Shown: positions 1 to 3,915 of the stretch, in pieces
Layout: each line of letters begins with the position of its first letter
Position numbering within the stretch: position 1 is the stretch's first letter
Assembly: GCA_016196905.1 (NCBI GenBank)
Contig: JACPWV010000192.1
Span: 1-5,656 of the forward strand
Source: Chloroflexota bacterium
GTDB lineage: Bacteria > Chloroflexota > Anaerolineae > UBA7937 > JACPPX01
DNA: 5,656 nucleotides
Reading direction: 5' to 3'
Position numbers and translations under genes: made by a program
Notes under the pieces: model-generated
The model's input: only the letters and a program-made list of their open reading frames with translations
What the model was told of the DNA's origin: nothing
Databases searched by the model: none

Positions 1-725
1 ATCACGTTCCAATGGGGCACCTCCTGGCGCCCATAGGCGAAGATGTTGGTCACCAAGCGCATGGAGGCTCGGGGCGGATCGATATAAGTGCCGCGGGCCA
101 CGTACTCTTTGAGGATGTCGTTCTGCACCGTGCCGCGCAGCTGGCTAGAGGGGGTGCCCCGCTGCTTCGCCTCGGCGATGTAGAGGGCCAGCAGGATGGC
201 CGCGGTGGCGTTGATGGTCATGGAGGTGCTCACCTGATGGAGGGGGATCCCCTCGAAAAGCAGTTCCATGTCGCGCAAGGAACAAATTGCCACACCCGCC
301 TTACCCACCTCCCCCTCGGCCAGCGGGTGATCGGAGTCGTAGCCCATCTGGGTGGGCAGATCGAAGGCTACCGAGAGCCCGGTTTGCCCCTGGGCCAGCA
401 AGTATTTAAAGCGAGCGTTGGCTTCGCGGGCGGTGCCGTAGCCCGAGTACTGGCGCATGGTCCACAACCGCCCGCGGTACATGCTGGGGTAGATGCCGCG
501 GGTGAAGGGGTACTCGCCGGGGAAGCCTAGATCATTCAGGTGATCGGAATCGCTCACTTCGGCGGGGGTGTAGAGGCGCTCGACCTCGATGCCCGAGTTG
601 GTCTCGAAGCGCTCCCGCCGCTCAGGCTGGCGCTCCAGGGCGGGGCGGAGGGTACGCTCTTCCCAGGCACGTATCTTTTCGGCCAATTCTCCGTCGCCCC
701 ATTCTGCCTGTTTGTCAGCCACCAT
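1..725 (-). CDS. mcmA: Methylmalonyl-CoA mutase large (catalytic) subunit, N-terminal part, runs off left edge
   Basis: The 241 visible residues begin [10 protein letters not shown] and match the substrate-binding TIM-barrel end of the cobalamin-dependent acyl-CoA mutases, which interconvert (R)-methylmalonyl-CoA and succinyl-CoA in the cytoplasm. Clear family blocks are [22 protein letters not shown] (residues 72-93), [21 protein letters not shown] (114-134), [19 protein letters not shown] (166-184) and [18 protein letters not shown] (198-215). Tyr93 and Arg211 lie 118 residues apart, as do Tyr89 and Arg207 of the Propionibacterium enzyme. Those are the specificity residues that isobutyryl-CoA mutase replaces with Phe and Gln, so a methylmalonyl-CoA substrate is favoured. 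Asp216 sits where an aromatic residue is usual (YIDPP rather than YIFPP). The ATG at 725-723 has GAGAAGG (738-732) six bases upstream, overlapping the TGA of the preceding gene. The B12-binding domain would lie outside the window, so a one-chain or split enzyme cannot be told apart. Confidence 0.95.
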   Translation of the reverse strand, partial: MVADKQAEWGDGELAEKIRAWEERTLRPALERQPERRERFETNSGIEVERLYTPAEVSDSDHLNDLGFPGEYPFTRGIYPSMYRGRLWTMRQYSGYGTAREANARFKYLLAQGQTGLSVAFDLPTQMGYDSDHPLAEGEVGKAGVAICSLRDMELLFEGIPLHQVSTSMTINATAAILLALYIAEAKQRGTPSSQLRGTVQNDILKEYVARGTYIDPPRASMRLVTNIFAYGRQEVPHWNV

Positions 726-736
726 GGGGTGCCTTC

Positions 737-1210
737 TCAGCGGCGTCGATCCTCGGCGATGACGAGACGAACCGCATCCCCCTGGGGGCGATGCTCGAAG
801 GTCAGGCCGAGGGTGGCGGCGACGGGGCGGAAGCGATCGTAAAGGCCATCCAGCTCCGACGGAGGGATCGCCTTGCGCAGGGCTCGCCCTGGGTCGCCCC
901 CTGGCCAATCCGAGACCAGGGCCTCCGCTCGGCGAGGGGTGATGGAGACCTGGCGCACGCGGGCTCCCCCGGCGGCCAAATTCAGAAGCAGCCAGTACAT
1001 CATGGTGTCTGGCCCATCCCCCTGGATGAAAGCCCAGGAAGATACCGAGGCCTGGCCCCAGTGGGCCATCCACTCCTGTGGATCAACGCCGCGCTCCCTG
1101 AGAAAGGCCAGGGTAGTGAAGAGGAGATGGGCGTAATGGCGGCGGAGTTGATCTAAGAGCTCCTCCGGGCTGTACTCCTCGATGGGTTTGAGATCGCGAA
1201 CCTCGACCAC
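737..1210 (-). CDS. Hypothetical protein (157 aa), first gene of the mutase operon
   Basis: I do not recognise this family. The product has 157 residues, no cysteines, no signal peptide and no convincing membrane segment. The first half is predicted to be helical and rich in Trp, Tyr and His ([17 protein letters not shown] 25-41, [16 protein letters not shown] 46-61, [13 protein letters not shown] 70-82). The second half looks like alternating strands and helices ([17 protein letters not shown] 83-99, [20 protein letters not shown] 134-153). The start is a GTG at 1210-1208, preceded by GAGGT about seven bases upstream and a good promoter about 30 bases upstream. The mutase gene begins 11 nt after its stop and uses a Shine-Dalgarno that overlaps that stop, so the two are probably made together. 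A role tied to the mutase (acyl-CoA or cobalamin handling, or assembly) is only guilt by association. A consistent reading frame, start signals and operon position support a real gene. Confidence 0.8.
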   Translation of the reverse strand: MVEVRDLKPIEEYSPEELLDQLRRHYAHLLFTTLAFLRERGVDPQEWMAHWGQASVSSWAFIQGDGPDTMMYWLLLNLAAGGARVRQVSITPRRAEALVSDWPGGDPGRALRKAIPPSELDGLYDRFRPVAATLGLTFEHRPQGDAVRLVIAEDRRR

Positions 1211-1237
1211 CGGCCGACCTCGACGCTAGTTACCTGT

Positions 1238-1266
1238 AATCTACCCTGCCCATCTCGGATTGTCAA
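1238..1266 (-). promoter_or_regulatory. Sigma-70 type promoter of the hypothetical gene-mutase operon
   Basis: Reading the minus strand, a perfect TTGACA (1266-1261) is followed after 17 bases by TAGATT (1243-1238), a 4/6 match to TATAAT. The expected start site is near 1231, giving a leader of about 20 nt before the GTG at 1210. It is the only good promoter seen ahead of the two minus-strand genes. Confidence 0.7.
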
Positions 1267-1370
1267 CCGTTCGATCCTCCGGGCAAGGGCAGGCCAGTGG
1301 CCTCGGATCGCTCAAGGCCATCGGGCGGAGATCGGCCGCCACGATTCCAGTTATTATCATTAGAAATGCG

Positions 1371-1387
1371 ACCCGCCTTAGGCGGGT
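1371..1387. repeat. GC-rich palindrome ACCCGCC-TTA-GGCGGGT
   Basis: A perfect 7-bp inverted repeat with a 3-nt centre. No protein gene lies upstream on the plus strand and no T-tract follows, so a terminator role is not supported. It resembles the other small palindromes of this window (2110, 3870, 4226, 5047) in size, GC-rich arms and TTA/TAA-like centre. Confidence 0.5.
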
Positions 1388-1401
1388 AGGAGAGGAGGAC
1401 G

Positions 1402-1459
1402 GGAGGGGACAAGCCCCTCCGCTACACCCAGGCTGTAGGGGAGGCCCTCGTGGCCTCCC
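1402..1459. repeat. Three consecutive hairpins in a gene-free spacer (possible dispersed repeat or small RNA)
   Basis: Three stems follow each other almost without gaps. The first is GGAGGGG/CCCCTCC (1402-1408 with 1414-1420, loop ACAAG). The second is CTACA/TGTAG (1422-1426 with 1434-1438). The third is GGGAGGCC/GGCCTCCC (1439-1446 with 1452-1459, loop CTCGT). A T-rich stretch, GATTTCTTTCT, follows on the plus strand. The short open frames across this region on both strands overlap one another, lack good start signals and have low-complexity translations, so I see no gene between 1267 and 1552. The compact modular hairpins look like a dispersed intergenic repeat. A small RNA ending at the third stem is an alternative, but no promoter is evident. 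Confidence 0.55.
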
Positions 1460-1514
1460 GATTTCTTTCTCTGGTAAAGCCGCCAAGGCCCAAAATAGGT
1501 GGCCACTTCTACCA

Positions 1515-1526
1515 CGACAACTGTCG
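1515..1526. promoter_or_regulatory. 12-bp dyad CGACA-AC-TGTCG upstream of the tRNA-Trp promoter
   Basis: A perfect 5-2-5 inverted repeat ends 26 bases before the -35 box of the tRNA-Trp promoter. The size and position would suit a protein binding site, but no regulator can be named from the sequence, and dyads of this length also arise by chance. Confidence 0.25.
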
Positions 1527-1552
1527 CATGGGATGTGAGAGATCTCGAATTC

Positions 1553-1582
1553 TTGACAAGCGCCCCTGGCCTGAGGTACATT
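1553..1582 (+). promoter_or_regulatory. Promoter of tRNA-Trp (and probably the bS22-like gene)
   Basis: A perfect TTGACA (1553-1558) and TACATT (1577-1582, 4/6 match to TATAAT) are separated by 18 bases. The predicted start site near 1589 leaves a leader of only about five bases before the mature tRNA 5' end at 1594, typical of a dedicated tRNA promoter. Confidence 0.7.
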
Positions 1583-1593
1583 TGGTGAGCCGA

Positions 1594-1667
<74 letters not shown>

Positions 1668-1774
1668 CTCTAAGATCCCAAAGAAACTCGCAACGGACGC
1701 CTCGTGAAAGGCACCTAACCAGTTGACCTTATCGAGCTAGAGATAGCCGGTGATGGTGGAAGGAGGGGAAAAGG

Positions 1775-1867
1775 ATGACCAGCGTAGTCAAAAAGCGGCG
1801 CAAGAAGATCGCGCGGCACAAGTACCGCAAGCGCCTCAAGGCCATGCGCCACAAGAGAAAGAAGTAA
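1775..1867 (+). CDS. Small basic ribosomal protein, bS22 / AURKAIP1-COX24 domain type (30 aa)
   Basis: The 30-residue product, MTSVVKKRRKKIARHKYRKR followed by LKAMRHKRKK, is more than half Lys, Arg and His. It resembles actinobacterial bS22 (which begins GSVIKKRRKRM) and the C-terminal domain of mitochondrial AURKAIP1/COX24 (mS38), short rRNA-binding peptides of the small ribosomal subunit. The start is well supported: AAGGAGG (1760-1766) lies eight bases before the ATG. The frame ends in TAA after 30 codons, close to the 33 residues of mycobacterial bS22. The gene follows tRNA-Trp by about 107 nt with no terminator between, so it may be co-transcribed. A small hairpin, GCTA-GAGA-TAGC (1736-1747), lies in its leader. 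The overlapping longer frame from 1750 has poor composition and a worse start and was not chosen. Confidence 0.85.
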   Translation: MTSVVKKRRKKIARHKYRKRLKAMRHKRKK

Positions 1868-2023
1868 GACCCGAGCGATACCGCGTGGTACAGGCGGTGT
1901 GCATCAAAAACGTGGCAGATGTCACGCTTCGGAGCGGCCCTCGATAGGATGCTTGGGAAGGGGCCGCTTCTGGTTTGGCGGGGGCGCCCGCATACCCCGT
2001 GGCGGGCAGGTTAAAGCGGAGGC
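1868..2023. other. Gene-free, structured spacer after the bS22-like gene
   Basis: I see no gene here. Several stems can be drawn: ACCGC/GCGGT (1878-1896 region), a long stem GGAGCGGCCC/GGGCCGCTTC (1931-1940 with 1961-1970, ten pairs including one G-U, 20-nt loop), and GCCCGC/GCGGGC (1986-1991 with 2002-2007). None is followed by a run of T, so a standard intrinsic terminator is not shown, although the 1931-1970 stem is the best candidate for ending the tRNA-Trp transcript. Confidence 0.4.
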
Positions 2024-2051
2024 TTGACAGGGTTGCAAACCAGGATAAAAT
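2024..2051 (+). promoter_or_regulatory. Strong sigma-70 type promoter of the tRNA-Gln-HNH unit
   Basis: TTGACA (2024-2029, perfect) and TAAAAT (2046-2051, 5/6) are separated by 16 bases. The predicted start near 2058 gives a leader of about 115 nt before the tRNA. No closer promoter is visible. The leader can form a GGCC/GGCC stem (2055-2068) and the palindrome at 2110-2128. Confidence 0.75.
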
Positions 2052-2109
2052 TGCGGCCAAATTCGGCCCGGCGGGATTCGAGACAGGCGACCAAGGGAAT
2101 GTAAGGTAG

Positions 2110-2128
2110 CGTCGGGCCTTAGCCGACG
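2110..2128. repeat. Palindrome CGTCGG-(7 nt)-CCGACG in the tRNA-Gln leader
   Basis: A 6-bp inverted repeat around GCCTTAG, followed by GAAAAAGG or similar rather than a T-tract on the plus strand, so not a normal terminator. Its arms and CTTA centre resemble the other short palindromes in this window. It would form a hairpin upstream of the tRNA in the primary transcript. Confidence 0.4.
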
Positions 2129-2171
2129 AAAAAGGGGGCGCGAGGGCGTCGAGGCCACCGGTGATTCTCGT

Positions 2172-2242
2172 TCGGGGGTCGTCTAATGGCAGGACAGGGG
2201 ACTTTGGATCCCTTAATCCAGGTTCGAGTCCTGGCCCCCGAG
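2172..2242 (+). tRNA. tRNA-Gln (anticodon TTG)
   Basis: The acceptor stem is TCGGGGG (2172-2178) with CCCCCGA (2235-2241). The D arm is GTC...GAC (2181-2183 with 2193-2195). The anticodon stem is GGGGA/TCCCT with one G-U pair, around loop CTTTGGA, with anticodon TTG at 2204-2206. The T arm is CCAGG-TTCGAGT-CCTGG (2223-2234 region). The discriminator is G2242. The 3' CCA is not encoded (CCT follows). The distant upstream promoter and the lack of a downstream terminator mean the tRNA must be cut out of a longer RNA that also carries the HNH gene. Confidence 0.96.
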
Positions 2243-2366
2243 CCTGCCCTGCCGCATGGTACGCGCGGTATGGGCCATCCGGCCGAAGAATGTCGGGCCT
2301 GATCGAATCCATTAGAACGCGAAGATCGAGAGACCCAGCGAAATCGCAAAGCCTGCGAGTTGATCT

Positions 2367-2384
2367 GGAGGGGGTGTAGCACCC
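2367..2384 (+). promoter_or_regulatory. Shine-Dalgarno partly held in a hairpin before the HNH gene
   Basis: GGAGGGGG (2367-2374) is the ribosome binding site of the HNH gene, but its 3' half also pairs in GGGTG-TAG-CACCC (2372-2384), which ends directly at the ATG. The linear spacing from GGAGG to ATG is long (13 nt). Folding would either bring the two closer or hide part of the site. Whether it regulates anything cannot be told from sequence. Confidence 0.4.
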
Positions 2385-2885
2385 ATGGGCTACGTCCTCG
2401 TTCTGAACGCGACCTTTGAGCCACTCAACATCGTCTCCTTGAGGCGGGCGGTCATCCTCCTGCTCAAGGAGAAGGCGGAGGTCGTGGAGGCCACCGAGGC
2501 ACAGATCAGATCGGCCAGCCTCTCTCTGGACGTCCCCTTGGTCATCCGCCTGGTCTATTACGTGCGGGTCCCCCATCGTATGCCCTTGCCGCTGACCCGG
2601 CGCACGGTGATGGCCCGCGACCACCACACCTGCCAGTACTGCGGCATCCAGCCGTCCAAGAGCAACCTCACTTTGGACCACGTCACCCCCCGTTCGCGGG
2701 GCGGCTCCTCCGCGTGGGACAACGTGGTGACTGCCTGCATCCCCTGCAACCAACGCAAAGGAGACCATACCCCCCAGGAGGCTGGGCTACGCCTCCTGGC
2801 TCGGCCGGAACGCCCGCGTTACGCCGCCTTGGTCCTCTTGGGCCGCGCCCAGGGCTACGATGCCTGGCAGAAGTACATCGCTTAG
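2385..2885 (+). CDS. HNH endonuclease-family protein (166 aa)
   Basis: A small McrA-like HNH protein of a widespread bacterial family whose cellular role is poorly known. It is expected to be a zinc-stabilised, metal-dependent nuclease fold in the cytoplasm. The N-terminus has the family's typical VLVLNATFEPLNIVSLRRAV block (residues 4-23). The nuclease core spans about 72-130: CxxC at 83/86 (CQYC), LDHV with the catalytic His99, WDN with Asn113, then CxxCN at 118/121 with Asn122 in the third HNH position, followed by RKG and TPQEAGL. The two CxxC pairs form the usual zinc site. No other in-frame start exists after the stop at 2361-2363, and the start fits the family's N-terminus. The gene follows tRNA-Gln in the same orientation and is closed by a terminator 24 bases downstream. 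It is not next to a restriction methylase or phage gene, so a host housekeeping or repair role is as likely as defence. Confidence 0.93.
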   Translation: MGYVLVLNATFEPLNIVSLRRAVILLLKEKAEVVEATEAQIRSASLSLDVPLVIRLVYYVRVPHRMPLPLTRRTVMARDHHTCQYCGIQPSKSNLTLDHVTPRSRGGSSAWDNVVTACIPCNQRKGDHTPQEAGLRLLARPERPRYAALVLLGRAQGYDAWQKYIA

Positions 2886-2908
2886 ATCTACCCGTCCTCG
2901 AATCGCTG

Positions 2909-2940
2909 AGAGCGCGCCCGGGTAGGGCGCGCTCTTTGTT
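2909..2940 (+). terminator. Intrinsic terminator after the HNH gene
   Basis: A perfect 11-bp stem, AGAGCGCGCCC (2909-2919) with GGGCGCGCTCT (2925-2935), encloses loop GGGTA and is followed by TTGTT. It closes the tRNA-Gln-HNH transcription unit and separates it from the arsR promoter region. Confidence 0.9.
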
Positions 2941-2959
2941 ATCACAGCTCAGACTGGTC

Positions 2960-3003
2960 AGTCGAGATTATACATTTTATCATTAAAATCATAATAATCG
3001 ACT
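2960..3003. repeat. 44-bp imperfect AT-rich inverted repeat upstream of arsR
   Basis: The arms AGTCGA (2960-2965), ATTAT (2967-2971) and ATTTTA (2974-2979) are matched in order by TAAAAT (2984-2989), ATAAT (2991-2995) and TCGACT (2998-3003). They surround a TCAT centre with two small bulges, giving seventeen paired positions. It is not followed by a T-tract and lies in DNA of about 36% GC. It could be a regulator site, a cruciform-prone element or the remnant of a small inserted element. It overlaps another dyad, GACTG-GT-CAGTC, at 2952-2963. Confidence 0.5.
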
Positions 3004-3018
3004 TAATAAAGCAGTTTT

Positions 3019-3044
3019 ACTCTACAGAGTGACTGAATTTTCAG
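3019..3044. promoter_or_regulatory. Two adjacent 5-2-5 dyads upstream of the arsR promoter
   Basis: ACTCT-AC-AGAGT (3019-3030) and CTGAA-TT-TTCAG (3033-3044) are perfect 12-bp inverted repeats separated by two bases. With GACTG-GT-CAGTC at 2952-2963 and CACAATTGTG at 3050-3059, they make the region unusually dense in dyad symmetry. The spacing is suited to dimeric DNA-binding proteins, but the half-site sequences differ from one another, so one regulator binding all of them is not implied. Confidence 0.35.
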
Positions 3045-3055
3045 CGTCCCACAAT

Positions 3056-3071
3056 TGTGATTTCCATCACT
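3056..3071. promoter_or_regulatory. CRP/FNR-family activator site at about -41.5
   Basis: TGTGA-TTTCCA-TCACT matches the CRP consensus TGTGA-N6-TCACA at nine of ten conserved positions, and contains the perfect dyad GTGAT-TTCC-ATCAC. Its centre (3063.5) is 41.5 bp upstream of the start site predicted from the TATAAT box, the classical class II activator position next to the -35 box. Whether the protein is cAMP-, redox- or oxygen-responsive cannot be told. Confidence 0.5.
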
Positions 3072-3098
3072 TGACTGGTTGACGCAGCGTGGTATAAT
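3071..3098 (+). promoter_or_regulatory. Promoter of arsR-trxA(-rpoD)
   Basis: TTGACT (3071-3076, 5/6) and a perfect TATAAT (3093-3098) are separated by 16 bases. The start site is predicted near 3105, about 46 nt before the arsR start. It is the only clear promoter found between the HNH terminator and the end of the sigma-factor gene. Confidence 0.75.
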
Positions 3099-3106
3099 TT
3101 CAGTGG

Positions 3107-3122
3107 TTCTAAAATTTTGGAA
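3107..3122. promoter_or_regulatory. Probable ArsR autoregulatory operator
   Basis: TTCTAAAATTTTGGAA is a 16-bp palindrome with one mismatched pair (the arms would be TTCTAAAA or TTCCAAAA). It begins two or three bases after the predicted transcription start and lies just upstream of an ArsR-family gene. ArsR/SmtB repressors typically bind AT-rich 12-2-12-type or shorter dyads overlapping their own promoter, so self-repression here is a reasonable inference. Confidence 0.5.
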
Positions 3123-3150
3123 TTAGCGATAACTAAGAGTCACCGGAGGG

Positions 3151-3441
3151 ATGGTGCCCGAGTTCTCCCGCGAGGCGGTCAAGGTATTCAAGGCGCTGGC
3201 TGACCCTACCCGCTACCAGATGGTGCGCATGCTGCTGCGCTGCAAAGACGGGGAGCTGGGCTGCGTGGAGTTCGAGAGGGCCTTCGACCTGAGCAAGCCA
3301 GCCATGTCCCACCATTACCGCGTACTGGAGAACGCCGGGCTGGTCTCCTCCCGAAAGACGGGCCTGTATGTCTATTACAAATTGCACCGGGATCGCCTGG
3401 AGAGCTTCATCCCGAGCTTCGATCGGGTTCACAATGTGTGA
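3151..3441 (+). CDS. ArsR/SmtB-family transcriptional repressor (96 aa)
   Basis: A single winged helix-turn-helix domain that fills the protein, the size and form of ArsR/SmtB dimeric repressors, which release DNA on binding a metal or on thiol oxidation. The opening FKALADPTRYQMVRMLL (13-29) is the family signature. DLSKPAMSHHYRVLENAGLV (46-65) contains the recognition helix, and SSRKTGLYVYYKL (66-78) is the beta wing. The CVC arsenic-binding motif of ArsR is absent. Two cysteines, Cys31 and Cys38 (CKDGELGC), flank the equivalent place, so the signal is unknown and a thiol-redox signal is possible. GGAGGG (3145-3150) directly abuts the ATG at 3151, too close for normal initiation. The GTG at 3154 is therefore an equally good start, with only a two-residue difference in reading (MVPEF or VPEF). 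It precedes thioredoxin by 100 nt in the same orientation. Confidence 0.93.
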   Translation: MVPEFSREAVKVFKALADPTRYQMVRMLLRCKDGELGCVEFERAFDLSKPAMSHHYRVLENAGLVSSRKTGLYVYYKLHRDRLESFIPSFDRVHNV

Positions 3442-3472
3442 GCGGTGGCGATAGACGATAACACCACTGGGT

Positions 3473-3504
3473 CTGAGATCACGAGATAAACGAACCATTC
3501 TCAG
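3473..3504 (+). other. Intercistronic stem between arsR and trxA
   Basis: CTGAGA (3473-3478) and TCTCAG (3499-3504) are perfectly complementary across a 20-nt loop. No T-tract follows, so it is not an intrinsic terminator. It could affect stability of the arsR-trxA mRNA. No convincing second promoter was seen in this 100-nt gap. Confidence 0.25.
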
Positions 3505-3541
3505 GCCTACCGTGTGGACTTATGGAAGAAGGAGGATTTTG

Positions 3542-3868
3542 ATGGCCAAGCCAACCGTGGTGGATACCGCAGGATTCCAGAAGCTGATTCAGGAATCCCC
3601 CCAAGCAGTGGTGGTGGATTTCTGGGCCGAGTGGTGCGGGCCGTGCAAGGCGTTGGCCCCGCTGATCGAAGAGCTGGCCCAGGAGTACGATGGGAAGATC
3701 GTCTTCGCCAAACTCAACGTCGATGAGAATCCCGAGATCGCAGCCCAATACCGTGTCTACGGCATCCCTACCCTGGTCATATTTAACGGAGGAAAGGAGA
3801 AGGGGCGCATCACCGGCTTCCGGCCCAAGGCCCAATTGGTACAGGCCCTGAACCCGGTGCTCAACTAG
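3542..3868 (+). CDS. trxA: Thioredoxin (108 aa)
   Basis: A standard cytoplasmic thioredoxin, a protein disulfide reductant fed by thioredoxin reductase. The length of 108 residues equals the usual family size. The active site WCGPC is at 31-35, preceded by VVDFWAE (24-30). The buried Asp26 and the cis-proline loop GIPT (74-77, Pro76) are present, as is the C-terminal GFRPKAQL segment (92-99). There is no signal peptide. The ATG at 3542 is chosen because AAGGAGG (3529-3535) lies six bases before it. A GTG further upstream at 3512 would add ten residues encoded across the Shine-Dalgarno and is rejected. Placement directly behind an ArsR-type gene suggests control by redox or metal stress. The sigma-factor gene follows 47 nt later. 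Confidence 0.97.
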   Translation: MAKPTVVDTAGFQKLIQESPQAVVVDFWAEWCGPCKALAPLIEELAQEYDGKIVFAKLNVDENPEIAAQYRVYGIPTLVIFNGGKEKGRITGFRPKAQLVQALNPVLN

Positions 3869-3869
3869 T

Positions 3870-3884
3870 CCCGACTAAGCCGGG
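3870..3884. repeat. Degenerate palindrome CCCGACTAAGCCGGG between trxA and the sigma gene
   Basis: It starts one base after the trxA stop codon. It differs at two of 15 positions from the copy inside the sigma gene (4226-4240). No T-tract follows, so read-through into the sigma gene is expected. A second small stem, CTCTC-CGCA-GAGAG (3890-3903), lies between it and the sigma-gene ribosome binding site. Confidence 0.4.
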
Positions 3885-3915
3885 TGTGCCTCTCCGCAGA
3901 GAGGAGGGGATCGAG

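Noticed and set aside
12..842. Plus-strand open frames opposite the mutase and its upstream neighbour
   Set aside because: The minus-strand frame gives an unmistakable mutase with a proper start and ribosome binding site; the plus-strand translations are antisense artefacts.
1345..1368. AT-rich stretch TTATTATCATTAGAAAT as a Fur-type box or promoter
   Set aside because: Only partial similarity to GATAAT hexamers, no matching -35 box and no gene in suitable position.
1723..1746. TTGACC followed by GAGATA as a promoter for the bS22-like gene
   Set aside because: The -10 candidate is a poor match and spacing is short; read-through from the tRNA-Trp promoter is simpler.
1836..2768. A 310-codon minus-strand open frame
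   Set aside because: It runs across the tRNA-Gln gene, a strong plus-strand promoter and the well-supported HNH gene. It has a low-quality translation and is a shadow of GC-rich codon bias.
2385..2885. HNH protein as part of a defence or mobile system
   Set aside because: No methylase, integrase, helicase, phage gene or repeat boundary accompanies it, and its neighbours are a tRNA and housekeeping genes.
3512..3541. Upstream GTG as the thioredoxin start
   Set aside because: It would translate through the AAGGAGG Shine-Dalgarno, lacks its own binding site and adds residues absent from thioredoxins.
3870..3903. Hairpins after trxA as a terminator
   Set aside because: The stems are short, one contains a mismatch and no T-tract follows; the sigma-gene ribosome binding site comes straight after.
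3886..3915. Upstream GTG as the sigma-factor start
   Set aside because: The GAGGAGGGG Shine-Dalgarno lies inside that extension and is ideally placed for the ATG at 3916.
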